DNA of 64,000 nucleotides from Rhodamnia argentea (Eukaryota; Streptophyta; Magnoliopsida; Myrtales; Myrtaceae). Made by a program: the position numbers and the translations under genes. Every line of letters begins with the position of its first letter. Within the stretch, counting starts at the first letter, position 1. This document shows positions 21,901 to 34,358 of this stretch, one piece after another. Location of the stretch: the NCBI RefSeq assembly GCF_020921035.1, contig NC_063160.1, positions 18,441,095 to 18,505,094 on the forward strand. The letters are read 5' to 3'. The notes beneath the pieces are model-generated. The model saw only the letters and a program-made list of their open reading frames with translations. It was not told the DNA's origin and ran no database searches.

Positions 21901-24900
21901 GCATGTGCAGGCGCACGCGCACGCGCACGAGAGAGAGAGAGAGAGAGAGAGAGCATGGATATGGTTTTAAACGGAAGGAGAATGGTTTCAAGGGAACTCT
22001 TTTATATGAAAAAGACTTCCTTCATTTGCAGCCATGGAAAAGCATAGCATCAATAATTAAACAGTGGGTCGAATAAAAGAAAATGGGGTAAAAGACAAAT
22101 GCATTTTCCCATTTAAATACTAGCTTTCAGTCACTTACTCCATTAGAAACACATGGCCATCTTTCACAGAGAGCTCAGATTTCTTCTTGAATGCACCAGG
22201 AGGACGCAGAGACTTATTTTCACCAGGAATCTTCTGTGCCCTTGGCAGCAAATGTAAATTTGTACGTACAATATGTATCAAGGAGTTTGGCTGGACATTT
22301 TGATCAGCAAGAGATTTATGATCTTCAAGTTCATTTCCACGGTAAAAGATCTTCACTGGTTCAGATAATTTGAAATCTGTAAGAAAAAAAACAAGCTCAA
22401 TTTTTGCAAACAGAAAGACATTTGCAAGATGAATATTGGGTTAAATTCTCAACCCTCAATAAAGATAATGTCGGAGAGATTAAAACCTAGCTTCTTTGAA
22501 GCCTTTGTCTTAATTGACGAGATAGTCTCCTCAGCGTCAACATGTAGTTTACTTCCTTTGCCCCCTAAGCTCTTTACTATAATCTTCATTGGCCCTTGAG
22601 TAGATAGCTTCCCTTGCTCCTTAACTGCCACCTCATTGTCGTATGGATACCAAAGAGCTTTAGGTCGATGAAAATGGGCTACATCTTTACTGCAAACACC
22701 AAGATGTGAATCTCCAAGTTAACAGGAAACGTTAACACAACAAACATGACACTGACCATATGCAATCACATTGAATGGACAGATGGATCTTAGACATGCA
22801 TCAAACAAACAACTGACAGCCTCATTTAGGAGATAATTTGGAGCAGAAGTCTTCAAGAAAGGTAAATTACGGTAAGCGCAATTGAACAACCAACACTGAG
22901 AACTTACACACACTACTCCTGGATTAGGCATCCGCATCAATCAAGGCTAATAACTTAAACTGCCCATAAAAGCTACTTTAAAAAAGGTTTGACAACATGA
23001 ATGACAAAAAAAACTTATATATTTGAGAATCATTTTAGGGAGTGCAACAATGTAAAATTTATAGTTTCCAGAAAAGGAAAAGAATGAGTATAATGGAAAT
23101 AAAGAAACAGGTATCCACTCACACAAGACCTCCCATTTAGATCGGGCTGGGCATTACAACATTAGACAACAGGTCATATTAAAGAAAAGTAGAGATAATG
23201 AATTGACCTACAGATATCTGTGCCATCAGCGAAAGACCTAGCTTTTGGTTCAAGAAAAGCTTCAGCAAGGCAAGATCAGGACAAATAGTCGGATAACCTA
23301 TTCAAGAACTCCCTACTAAAAAAAAGGACAGGACAAAGGACTCATGTCTGTTTAAATCTCTGAAAACGGCTCAATAAAATCCCAGTATGGATAAGTATCT
23401 TGATACTGCATGCAAAACAATCATATGATGTTGCATTAAGAAGAAATACACCAGACCCAAGGAATCCTTATGAAAGGATAGCAACTCATTCTTACTTGCT
23501 CAACTTTAGTTTCATCGTCTCCAACTTAAGGGCAGGTGCTGAATGATATACTTCACCACCATAAGCAATGCGTTTTTCGGAGCTAGTATTAAGCTGCTGA
23601 GACGTTTTCCTGTTTGAATAGAAAATGTCATTGGCAATGTCAAACTCCCAACTAGAGAGTCTACCATGACTGATCAGCTGAAGAGAATCATGACTAATGG
23701 GTTCTGGAGATCGAGTCATCACCATAGCCCCTGCATGAAGCCAAAAATTGTTACCATCCTTGTCATTTAAAACCTCAAAAAGCATACGTCCATCTTGGAG
23801 ATCAAAAATTAGCTTTGGTTTTGCAATTGAAACATTAGGCTCCCAGCTTATCTCGTCGACCCAGGACCCATCCAGAATGTGTTTATTCTGCAACGAGATT
23901 TTGCTAAATTGTGTTAAAGCATCATGCCGAAGTTGCTCTTCTGTGCTTTTATCCTCCAAACCATCTCCAAGGCAAAATTTATCCATTTCCAAATGAGATT
24001 CTAATCTCAAAAGTTGGGGATGGAATTCCTTTTTGGAAAATACAAGATTGGAACATCTCAATGTACTGTTTGATCCCGCGGAAACCAAAGTAGCGGGACA
24101 CCCGAATCCATCTGTCTTCTCAATTTGGGCTATTTGATGCCCTAATTTAAGATTTTCTGATCCAATCTGTAGCTCAGAAACTCCATCGACAGAGTGTCCT
24201 AAATCAGCTCTGCTTAGGTCATGGTTTTCTGCAGAATTGTCAGGGCTTAGAGGACAACTATCCCAGAGGATGCTATTTTCCCAGTCTTGCTGACCAAGAG
24301 GATAGAAATTAGGACTTTGAGGCAACTGCCAAACTGTAGAGAAATCTGTTGGTAAATCCTCTTTCATAGGTCCTCCACTAAGAAAAATGTCCTCATCAGC
24401 TCTCAGAGGAAATCTGCCTTCACCGTTCCCAGCACCATATTTTTCATACCGTGTATCACCGTCGGTATTTCCCACGATATCATCTTGAACTTCTTGTACC
24501 AGTTTAATGGATGAAAAACCCTGACTCAAACCTCTTAAGAAAGCCTCTTCATCTTCTTCCACGGCATGAGAAGCATCTGTAGACTTAAACCTCTCTGAAA
24601 GGAGGTGGAAGAAATTCAGAAGAAAATGTGAAACCAAAATCACTTCCAACCCTAATCTAAGAGCAAGCATTAAAGACAAAACAGAGAGTTTATGAGGGAA
24701 AGGAAGAAAGACTTCTAACAAAGAAAGGAATCAACCTCCCAGCCTTAATGAAGAGAAAGCACGAAAACAAACTGTTCCTCAAGGACCATGTTTAATACCA
24801 CCATGAGAGTGTTTCACTATTCTTTTGTACTGAAGCTGCAGCGGTTTCTCAAAACTCACCTATTTTTCCTTCTAGACACCCCCCCCGCGGTCTTCTCTTT

Positions 24901-27900
24901 TCTCCCTTCTAGAAGAAGTATTAAGTATTCGTACTTTCGTCTGCTTACTTGCAAAACGTAAATGCTGCAGGCCTTTAGCTCCTCTACACATTCTTTCATG
25001 TACCACCAGAAGAGGTGATTAAGATATATGTCTCCTCCAAGAACGAACACATAAATAGGATATGATCTATCATAGTCTACAGCACTCCAAAAGTCTAAAG
25101 AGCAGCACCAACAATGTTTTAAGTTGCTTTGCAGTTCCCATTGAGATCGGCATTTATAGAAACAGACAGAACAATGTTGGAGTGGCCATGGCCGCAAGCT
25201 ACTACTCTTTCTGTAATTGAATAGCTTTGAGCTGCTTATATCTTGTTTTTTATAGTACCTTTTTCTCTATGTAATACTTTCACGATGCATTGGTTTTCAA
25301 GTTTTCTCCTACAATTTATCACATGGTGCACATTTAGCCAGAGCGAAATAAACAACATGAAGGAATCAAGGGACATGCATCAGAGAACAGAGATAAATCT
25401 TTAAGAAAGGTCACAGATGCTTCTCTTCCGATTCTTTCTAGATTTTCCTTCTGTTGTTCTTCTGCTATAGCCATTGAATATCATTCTTTTTGGTATTACT
25501 ATTTATTACTGCCTTCTCTTTTGTTGGTAAGCATGCGTCCAGTATACAACTATCGGTTTCGTATTTGTGCTGCTTGGTGCCAAAAAGAGAAACATAACCA
25601 ATAATTGGATATAGGACAATAATATTTATCGGAAATTGCATAAGGGGAATATTGGAGGAACAGATTACAACCTATCAGCAAAATACCTTTGTGGACCGTG
25701 GTCTTGTGATCCCTTCTGTAGCTTTTCTTTGAAAACTCATGTTTGCCAAATATTTGGGAAAACCGTAAAATGACCATTCCATTTTCAATACACAGAACTG
25801 GTAAAAGGGAAGAAGCTTTATCCTCCGTTGGTTCCTCATCAGCTTCAGCTATCTCCTGGTGTGTGCGTAAATAGTTCAGTTAAATATTACTTAACCAATA
25901 ACAATATGCTGGGAAGCACAGGAGAACCCTTATGAGAGATGTTAGTAAAGCTACTTGACTGCAAAGCTTCTGTAATGCTTAATTCACGACATCAACAAGG
26001 CACCATTTAGAATAGAAGACTTATGATGTGCTTATTATAAAGGCGTTGCTCCAAAGAATCAATTTTTGGCTCAACAAAAAGAAAGAGACAAGAATTTGTG
26101 AAAGGAATGTGAGTATACACACGATACAAAAGTTCATCAATCACCACAATGAAAGAGATCCGAAGAGGAGTAGTCTCGTAATATGGAAGGAAAAACTTCA
26201 ACTCTATCATAAGCAAATTAAACACCCAATCTGACCTGAAATTCTTCAAAAGAAGCAACTGGACTTTCATTCCGTGGAGAGGCATGGCATTGCTCATGCT
26301 CAGCGGATATACTGCCTTCAGAGAAAACTGCAGGACTTGTAGCCTGCACTTCTGAAGGAAGAATGCCATTATTACCAATCTTATTAGACAGGAAAGGTCA
26401 AGAATTGAGACAGGGACCATCCAAAAGGTTAAGACCCATTTGTTTAGTGAGCTTCTAAGTAATAAATGATGTGGTCTCAATCCAAAAAATTAACACTTCA
26501 GACATGATGTCAAGGCACCAGTATGTCTAAACAAAACCAATAACATTAGCAGTTCAGAAAATGTCAAGGCACCAGTATGTCCAGGTACCCTCCCGTAAGT
26601 AGCATCATCAAAATAGATAAACTGTTGGATATTATAGGTTTAGGGACTTTGTCATTTCTTAGTTTTCCTTTGGAATGGTACCCAATAACTATTTCCTGGA
26701 AACAACCCATGCTAATGTTGCATTTGAAATAAAAGTATGGTGCAAACAATGAACTCTTTGCTTTATTGTTCTTTCCGCAAGAAGCAAGGAACCAGAATAT
26801 GAATCATCAAACTGATAAAAAATAAAATTCTCATTTTCTTACAACCTAGGCAATCAATCTATACCATTTGAATTAGCATTTCTAGCTTTTCTTTTAACGA
26901 TCGGAATTCAGAAGTAGTGGTAAGCATTTAAAACGTCTATAGGTTCCAAAATTCATAGCAAACAGCTTCAGTTGTGTAATTTATACCATACTTGAAGAAC
27001 TATGAAGAGAAAGATGTCTAATCAACTAGGAAAGGACAGCATAGACCAATGAACATGGAGCATACCTTCATGGTTGAACCCAAATGAATCACAGTGAGAA
27101 CGAGCATCTTTATATAAAAAACTCAGAATGTGATATGGCTCATGGCAAACCTGATAAAGTAGTTTGTGTTGCATCTTCATCCACCACCTCCTGCTCTTTC
27201 TCATTTTCCTCATCCTCATCATAATTTTCATCGTCATAGACTGAAGCTCTACCATACAAAGTAGCAAAAGGAACTTTGGCAGACAAATAATCCTTCTCTG
27301 GAAACAAATTGTCTTCCTCGCTGGCAGCTTGGATCTCTGGACCCTCGTACTGCTCCTCAATATCTTCATAATCAACAGCATCTTCAGCCTTCTCATCGTA
27401 ATCTGGTGGCAGAAGAACCCAAAAGAAATCAGAAGAAATGGCTCAAACTACACCAACATACATACAGATGAAGCTATAGGAGTCCTGGTCTACAGGACAT
27501 ATGCATAACAGACCGCAAAGTTAACAGAAAAGTTATTGCAATCGTGACAATAATATGAATTGTAAGGCCATTAAATGGCGCAAGCAAGCATTATGGGATA
27601 CTATAACCATCACGGCAGAATAATTTATACAAAAATGTGCTTTTAATTGCCCAGACATTGTAAATTAAAAGGAGAAAAAGCACCCCTGCCAATTAAAATA
27701 CACGACTAGGAAAAAAAAGGTCACATAAGCACAGGTTATCCCATTTAATGGGATGGGGATTCAACTGCCACAACTATTGATTCCCTGATGAATCTTCATC
27801 CAGTCAATTAGGAATAAGAACAATCATAAAGCATATTGGAGAAAAAAAAAATCAGTCAAGCAAGTTTCCAGATTGACTACATCACGAAAGCATCCCAAGC

Positions 27901-29500
27901 TGTAAGATCAACAGTGAGTTAGAACCACTGGTCCGACCAAAGTTCCGATTTTCGTAGTGTTGAAGATAGATCATATAATTTCTACATTAGTAACATGCGA
28001 AGCTATTTTGGTCAGAGATCCTTCAGAAACCATCTAATGACTTTGCAGTCATCAAATCAAACCAAGCAAAAAGGAAAAAAGAACAATCACCTTGTTCGGC
28101 AGCATCAACAGGCGTTCTTGGTGATTTTACAGACAACTGAAAATCGAGAGATTGTGAGCTCATTGAATTCATGATAACTTATATTGCAAGCATGATCAGC
28201 TAAGACAATAGAGTAAAACTCTCAGAATCCATTCCTAACAAAGCTTAAAAAAATTTATGCAAAGCATTAAAACCTCCATACATCAATATCAGCCAAAGAT
28301 GGACCAAGCTTGTCAGCCAATGCTGCAAGATGCTCCTTTGCATCCTGCAATATAAAATAAATGTGATAAGCAGAACATACAGCATCCAGGAGCATTTTAT
28401 ACATGTGACATACAAACGAGAGGCTGTTATCTCTGACAAATTATTTCTAAGCAAGCACTAGAATAGCAACACTCTAACTGCGGCATTTGAGTTAAATCAT
28501 TATCTTATGTTAGTAATGGCCCCATATGTGACACGCATAAAGTGCACAATAGTCATGAAAAAGCAGGTTTATGAGACACTAACTTACGTTTACCCCTATT
28601 ATGCACAGAAAACATGCTTAACGGGAAGCTTGCTAATATTTGCATAGACGCCACAAGACCGAATATTTAGCTTTCCATTTGGTAATGAACCTAGAATTTA
28701 GCTGGTAAGAAACTATCCAACAAAATCTACTAAAGTCCACAGCCAGGAAGTTTGGATATCTAAAGCCGTCATTTGTCCAGAATGCACTCATGCAGCTCCG
28801 GATATTGATTTACACAGGATGTAAGGAGTATGACATAGAATACTGCAGCATTAAATTATTCCAGCTAGAGCACACTACAGTCCACCCAAAATTTTTCATG
28901 ATTGGTCAAAAGAAAAGCTCCCAGCCACCTCTAAAAAGTTAAAAGCTCCACCCAGTAATCTTAGTGAGCTCAATTAAACCAGCATCAGACGCAAAAGCAT
29001 AGATGCAATGCATTCTTAGGTAGACTGCCCACATTCAAAAGATATGAAGAGCATGAGAATGCAAAACTCGAAAGAAATCACCTCATCAAGGTAATCAACG
29101 TCAAGGTCGCCCGAGTTATCCACATTCCCAAACATAAACCCCAGAAAGCGGTTGCCACTCCCACCCTCTTCATATTCCTCCTCGTCTGTAATGTCATTTG
29201 AGGCAAATCATCATCTTACATGCAACAGAATTGCAAATATTCACCGGAAAAAAAAAAAAATCATTTCAAGATTAGCAGATAGTGCGAGCAAAGTTCACTT
29301 CTTTCACCAGACTACGGCGTATTTAACTTAGGTATTCGGCAGAAGCACTCGCATAAAACTCTGTCACGCAGTAATTCATATATCATGAAATTCGCATGAG
29401 CGGATACCTAATTAACAGTTAGAAACTCATTGTAGAAGTGCAGAATCAGCATACCATCATCTCGACTGTCTTCCGAACCATCGCCAGAATCATAACCCAT
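12980..29500 (-). CDS. TAF1: TFIID subunit TAF1 (acetyltransferase, ubiquitin-like and bromodomain)
   Basis: This is the largest TFIID subunit, a nuclear scaffold that binds promoters and acetylated chromatin. Twenty-one coding exons join in frame to 1913 residues, close to Arabidopsis TAF1. They are, in transcript order: 29455-29500, 29082-29185, 28282-28344, 28091-28136, 27151-27402, 26236-26351, 25687-25855, 23496-24594, 22454-22689, 22139-22376, 21503-21839, 20006-20221, 19734-19826, 18618-18824, 18225-18431, 17371-17854, 16458-16654, 16233-16313, 14985-15041, 13771-14910, 12980-13333. The start is MGYDSGDGSEDSRDD. An acidic N-terminus leads to a ubiquitin-like domain (about 665-745), the TAF1-specific central region (about 790-1230; EPLMEVMSPGT, WNLSSNFV), and a CX2CX4HX6C zinc knuckle (C1411, C1414, H1419, C1426). 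A Lys/Arg/Glu-rich region follows, then one bromodomain (about 1800-1900). The intron after 16233-16313 uses a GC donor. Plant TAF1 has a single bromodomain, as here. Confidence 0.95.
16226..16234 (-). other. GC-type splice donor in TAF1
   Basis: On the minus strand the exon ends ATGAAG and the intron begins GCAAGT, the canonical context of a GC-AG intron. The nearby GT alternative two codons in would put the next exon (14985-15041, IFKEKKSARESFVCGACGQ) out of phase and hit a stop at once, so the GC donor is the one that keeps the frame. Confidence 0.7.
21909..21953. repeat. Compound microsatellite in a TAF1 intron
   Basis: A short gcgcac repeat (three units) runs straight into a ga dinucleotide run of about 13 units, within the intron between coding exons 10 and 11 of TAF1. 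Confidence 0.85.
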
Positions 29501-29870
29501 CTTTACGATACCGAGGCCCTGATATAATGTGCCCGTAGCTCAGAGTTGTTTTCAGTGTTTTCAAGGGCCTGCTTGAATAAATTCTCTTCACCGTTTGTAT
29601 TCCTCTCCCCGTCTCGATCGCCCACAGCTGATCAGCTGTGATGCAATCGCTGGAGGTTATTTCACATGTTCGCCGGCGACGTCAACGGCGATTCGTCGGA
29701 AGTGGCGACTGTGGAGCTCGTTTCTTACCTGGTGGGTGTCGAATCGAAGAGCACACAAGAGCCAGGGGCGTCGATCGCTGGCTTCGGCTGAGGAGGTGAA
29801 GAAGAAAGGGAGAGAGAACGGAGAAGATGACATTCGATATATAGAAGAGAAGAAACGGAAACACTATAAA
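29501..29870 (-). promoter_or_regulatory. TAF1 5' untranslated region with intron, and proximal promoter
   Basis: On the minus strand, ccaccag|gtaagaaac at 29729/29728 is a strong donor and tatatcag|ggcctcgg at 29519/29518 an acceptor that lies 18 bases before the ATG. This gives a 5'UTR intron of about 210 bp (29519-29728). The transcription start is presumably in the 29730-29850 region. This is inferred from splice signals only. Confidence 0.5.
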
Positions 29871-32530
29871 TGAAAGGAAGACAGAGGTTATAAACGTAAA
29901 TTTGACAAAAGTTATTTCGATTTCAGAAATACCGAGTCTTATCTCTAAGATATATAACATTTTATTCATATTATGTATGTCAAATTCCATATCATCCGAA
30001 GTGAAAAAATATAATTAATCTAAATTATTCATGTCAAAAGATAATAACATAAACATTTTCACATGATTTTCATCTACTAAGAGTTTTTTCGGTATGAATA
30101 GATGAAGAATATGCACACTTTTTTTTATTATTTAAATTGATATTTTTAATAAATGTTGTATAGCTTAGACGTCAAGACTCTATTTATTTCGTGAAAAATA
30201 AATTATTTGAAAAAATTTTCTTCAAATAATTATTCGTATCGCTTGTAAAAATGAATTTAATAATGTATTTTCATCATTCGTGAAAATATTTGAAAATAAA
30301 TTATTGCAGACAAAAAAAAAATTTATTGACTCATTATTTCAAACAATACAAGTGGTCATTTTCTAGAAAATACTTTTCAAATCATCCATTTTTCGGAAAC
30401 AAACGGAGTCTAAAGTTATCTAAGATGAAAATGTCATCACATCAAGAAAATAAAAAGTAACAATTATTAGAAACAATATAGTATCCAAGCATAATTTCAA
30501 ATTTTCCATATCTAGTAAGAGTTCTATTTTCACAAGCAAAATATGTTTTTAAGGATGTAGAAAAATGGGAATATTTCATTTTCATTTGCAATTCTGGTTT
30601 GGACGATTTGCTTTTTGGGTAGCACTGACTAAGCTTAGGCTTCGTGTGTTTGGGTCTGTAAAAGTAGTAATAGTAAGTGAATTTTTTCAGTTAGATTTAA
30701 CAGTTGTAGTGCCCATTTAAATCCCCAATCTCTTATCTTGATAGATCATAAGTTCAGACTCATTAATATCTCTAGTTTAATAAACGTGATACCAACGAAA
30801 AAACTAGCTTAATAAAAGGCAATTAGGTACATAACGATTGAAAAATAATACCTATAAAATAGGAAAATCATAAATGATTTGAAGGATAACGTGGTAATTG
30901 ACGCTTCCGACCTATATGACATATGTCGAAGGTAAATGCCAGCTTATTTAGAAACATAACATTTATTAGAAGATGGGCTTGAAGTTGGTATCGGTTCCGC
31001 AAAACTTTTCATGAAATATTTTTAGATCAATTGTATCGATAATGTTTTATCACTTTTATTTCTATTATCAATCTTATATGTCAACTGAATTTTGAAAAGC
31101 AGCTTTGAACTCCTGAAATCCTTAATTCGAGTGAAAAATTTGATGTTTGTCAAAATTATTAGATTTTCGAATCTAAAGTTTGTCTTTCTAATTCTAAACA
31201 CAAAATTAGGATCTACATGGTAACCATTCTGATTATCCGACTTTGTTCCCTAGAACAAAAAAAGATGAGAATCATATTTGGTAACGTAAATGATTCTGAT
31301 TATGTTCTCGGAAATAATTTTGGAGCAAAAATAATAATAAAAAAGTTGGTTCTGAAAAAAGAATTACTTTTGAAAGCCACAAAATAGAATGAAACCTTAC
31401 ATCTTTCACTTTTCCTTTCAATTCTCTCAATTTTTCCTCGACCTAAAATAGAAAGAGGTCTCATTTTCAAAGAAAAATATATATGATAATAAAATATTAA
31501 ATAAAAAATAAAAACAACGAAAAAATTTGGAAAAATTATAAAAAAATAAGAAAATTTTCAAAAAATCCCAAAAAATTGAAATAGCTTAGATCAGGCTAGT
31601 TTAACCTCATTTTCATAAATTCGGACCTAGATTCCTTAGATTTCATAAATTTTGTTCTTTTTTAGAAAAATCATAAACACTTTTTCAATTAAACTCAAAC
31701 CACATTTCTCTAAGCCCTTGAGGCTTCATTAGGGTTTTATGATGTAATTTATCAATTCCATGATTCCTTGATTGCACACTTGATTTTGTTGGTTGTGATT
31801 TGCCTAGGTTTATGTACTTTAGAATTAGTATAGCTTTAAAAATTTTTGGAAAAAGACAAAAATAACTAGCGTGAACACTTAGCAATCTCTTGTTCTTAAG
31901 TTTTTAATGAATTAAGACTGAGATTTAATTTCCTAGAATAAAAAATGCACACAATGCAGGATAGTGCAATGGATTTTTTTTGTAGAAACGAAGGTGTCGC
32001 ACGTGTCGATTATTTGCTCCCTCAAAAGAGTTCAATGAAACCCCACAATAAATAGTGAAAATGACTCGTGATGATTCTTGATATTTATTTTTACATTTCA
32101 ATATGCAATATGTTATATAAGAGAATTAATATGAATTAATATTCGATTAATTCGAAATGTAGGGTGAAATTTCTTAAAGTAACTACGTATTTATTTGACT
32201 TAAATGACAAAAATTAGGAACAACAATTGTTCTCAAGAACAAAAAATTTGTACAGTTATCAATCGCATTTCTGTTCCAATAACAGAAATTTTGGGCCGTT
32301 ATTAAATACGTTCTGATTCTCTAAAACTCATCTAGGGAACAAAATCAGAAAAAATCATTTTAATCAGAATTACTTTTTCGAACCACAATGGTTGCCATGC
32401 AAGCCTAGCAAGCAACCCGTTTTCAGACAGATTTTCTAAATTTTTCCCACGCTCATCCTCAGACCTTTTGCAAACTTAATGATGTGATGATGTCATCATA
32501 GATATTTGTACAATGGGCATCCATGCACAA
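29870..32530. other. AT-rich intergenic DNA
   Basis: No gene was found on either strand. From about 31215 to 32400 the ends mirror each other (atggtaaccattctgatta at left; reverse complement of right reads atggcaaccattgtgg, then tttgttccc), suggesting an old TIR element of about 1.2 kb, but I could not find a target duplication. Confidence 0.4.
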
Positions 32531-32534
32531 AGTG

Positions 32535-33064
32535 AGGAAAATTTTTCATGCCGTCCAATTCAATCATAAACCATTTAATTACTCTAATTTAATTGTAGAC
32601 CTTAAAAATTTAATAATTCAATCATAAATCATTTTCATTATGCTAGGGTCGCTCTTACCAAATCCTGTAAGGGTAGCCATTGGTAGAGGCGGGCGAGGGC
32701 AACCCTCGTCGACCCTTGCCTACGGCCTGTTACCGTCGTCGGCGACAGAGGAAGAAAGAAAAAGAAAATATAATATAATATAATATAATAAAATCATATT
32801 TTTTACAAATTGAAAAAATTATCCACATCAATACTAAGCATGCCATGTATGATGATTAACGTCTACGTTAGTGATTTTCGGTTAAAATTAGTTAGAAGAA
32901 CTAAATTGAAAAATCGTTAAAAGTTTTAGGACTGAATTGGTAAATCATCAAAAGATTTAGGAGTAAATTGGCAAATGGTGAAAAGGTAAATTGACATAAT
33001 TAAATATTTATGATTGAATTGGCCGCCTTGCAATAGTTTTAAGACCTCTTGGATAATTTTTTCC
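32535..33064. mobile_element. TIR element with GC-rich core, copy 1
   Basis: The inverted ends include gccgtccaattcaatcataaa (32550) against the reverse complement of the segment ending at 33027. The AT-rich arms surround a GC-rich core (about 32645-32750, gggcgagggcaaccctcg...). The same arrangement recurs at 41421-41950. An ataat microsatellite (32768-32790) is internal. It is non-coding. Confidence 0.5.
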
Positions 33065-33138
33065 ACAAAGTAATTGAGTGCTAAAACATTCAATATAATG
33101 GAGTCGAATCACTTAATAGATGAATGAAAAATTAAAAG

Positions 33139-33510
33139 GGTTAATACCATAAAAAATTTTAAACTGGTGCACTTGTGAAAAATATATCCCAAACTAATTG
33201 TTTGATCACAAAAATCTCAAACTACTATACCTAAGATAAATTTACCTGAAATTATTTTTTAACCATAAAAAACCTCAAATTGGTACACTTGTGGCAAATT
33301 TACCACCCGTTATCTTTTATTAAATTTGGTTAACACCATGAAAAATCCAAAATTAGTATATCTGTAATAAGCAAATGGTAAAAACCTCAAACCGGTACTA
33401 CCATGTATCATCCAGTTCGGTAATTTGATAGTAAAATTTAACAAAAGCTAACGGATGGTAAATTTATCATATGTGTACCAATTTAGGAATTTTTGTTGTG
33501 TTAACCAAAG
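33139..33510. repeat. GGTTAATACC-type AT-rich repeat
   Basis: The left end gggttaataccataaaaaatt is mirrored by the right end ending ttgttgtgttaacc. Internal phrases (gataaatttaccc, gtacacttgtg) recur in the repeats at 158-1354, 10660-11935 and 39592-40065. Confidence 0.55.
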
Positions 33511-33874
33511 ATACAAAAATCATCTTCCATTTTACTTCGCAAATTGAATATCTTCCTCACATTTCGAAATCTACGACTATGATTCTCACTTTTTACAATA
33601 AATTTCAAGTTGCATCTTTCACCTGCACAAAATTAACCAAATTGTCATTTTGTTCTCCAAGCTATTCCTACCTCTGAAAAATCCAACACCCACCCCCATT
33701 CTCTTCCGCATCGGACAGACTTGCAGTCGTTGTCGTCTTCTTCTTCTTATTCTTCTTCTTCTTTGATTTGTTGCAATAGACTTGCAATCTTATGCACCAT
33801 CGGGCTGTGCCTCTCCCTCTCCGCTCTTGCCCCACCATTGCTCCTTCGAAGGTCGTCATTGATCTTAAATTTGA

Positions 33875-34349
33875 GGGATAATGACATAAATGATCAATGA
33901 ACTTTGGTTCAATGTGTAATATGGTCCCTTTTTATTTGACAATATGGTTCTTGGACTTTAGCCTAATATGCAATGTGACCCTTTTCAATTTGTTCAATGT
34001 GCTCCCAAAACTTTTGAAATATATTCAACTTAGTCCTTCAATTATAGGAAAATGTTAAAAGGCGTCCCTGAACTTGAATTAATGGAAGGACTATATTAAG
34101 CATCTTCTTATAATTTAGAGACTAAGTTGAACATGTTCCTAAAATTCATGGACCATATTGATCAAATTAAAGTTCAAGGATCGCATTGAATATTGGGCTA
34201 AAGTCCAAAGACCATATTGGTCATATTAAAAGTTTACGGACAATATTATACATTGGGCTAAAGTCCATGGATCATATGGTTAAATCAAAAGTTTAGGGAC
34301 TACACTGCATATTAAGCCAATGTTTGGAGATCATTTATATCATTTTCCC
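33875..34349. mobile_element. MITE, 475 bp, perfect 9-bp target duplication
   Basis: The ends are gggataatgacataaatgat and the inverted copy ending atcatttatatcattttccc. Exact 9-bp direct repeats taaatttga flank it (33866-33874, 34350-34358). The interior is a series of short motifs (ggctaaagtcc-, -catattggtca) arranged in inverted halves, with no coding frame. The 9-bp duplication points to the Mutator superfamily, though its ends differ from those of the 6.6-kb MULE. Confidence 0.75.
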
Positions 34350-34358
34350 TAAATTTGA

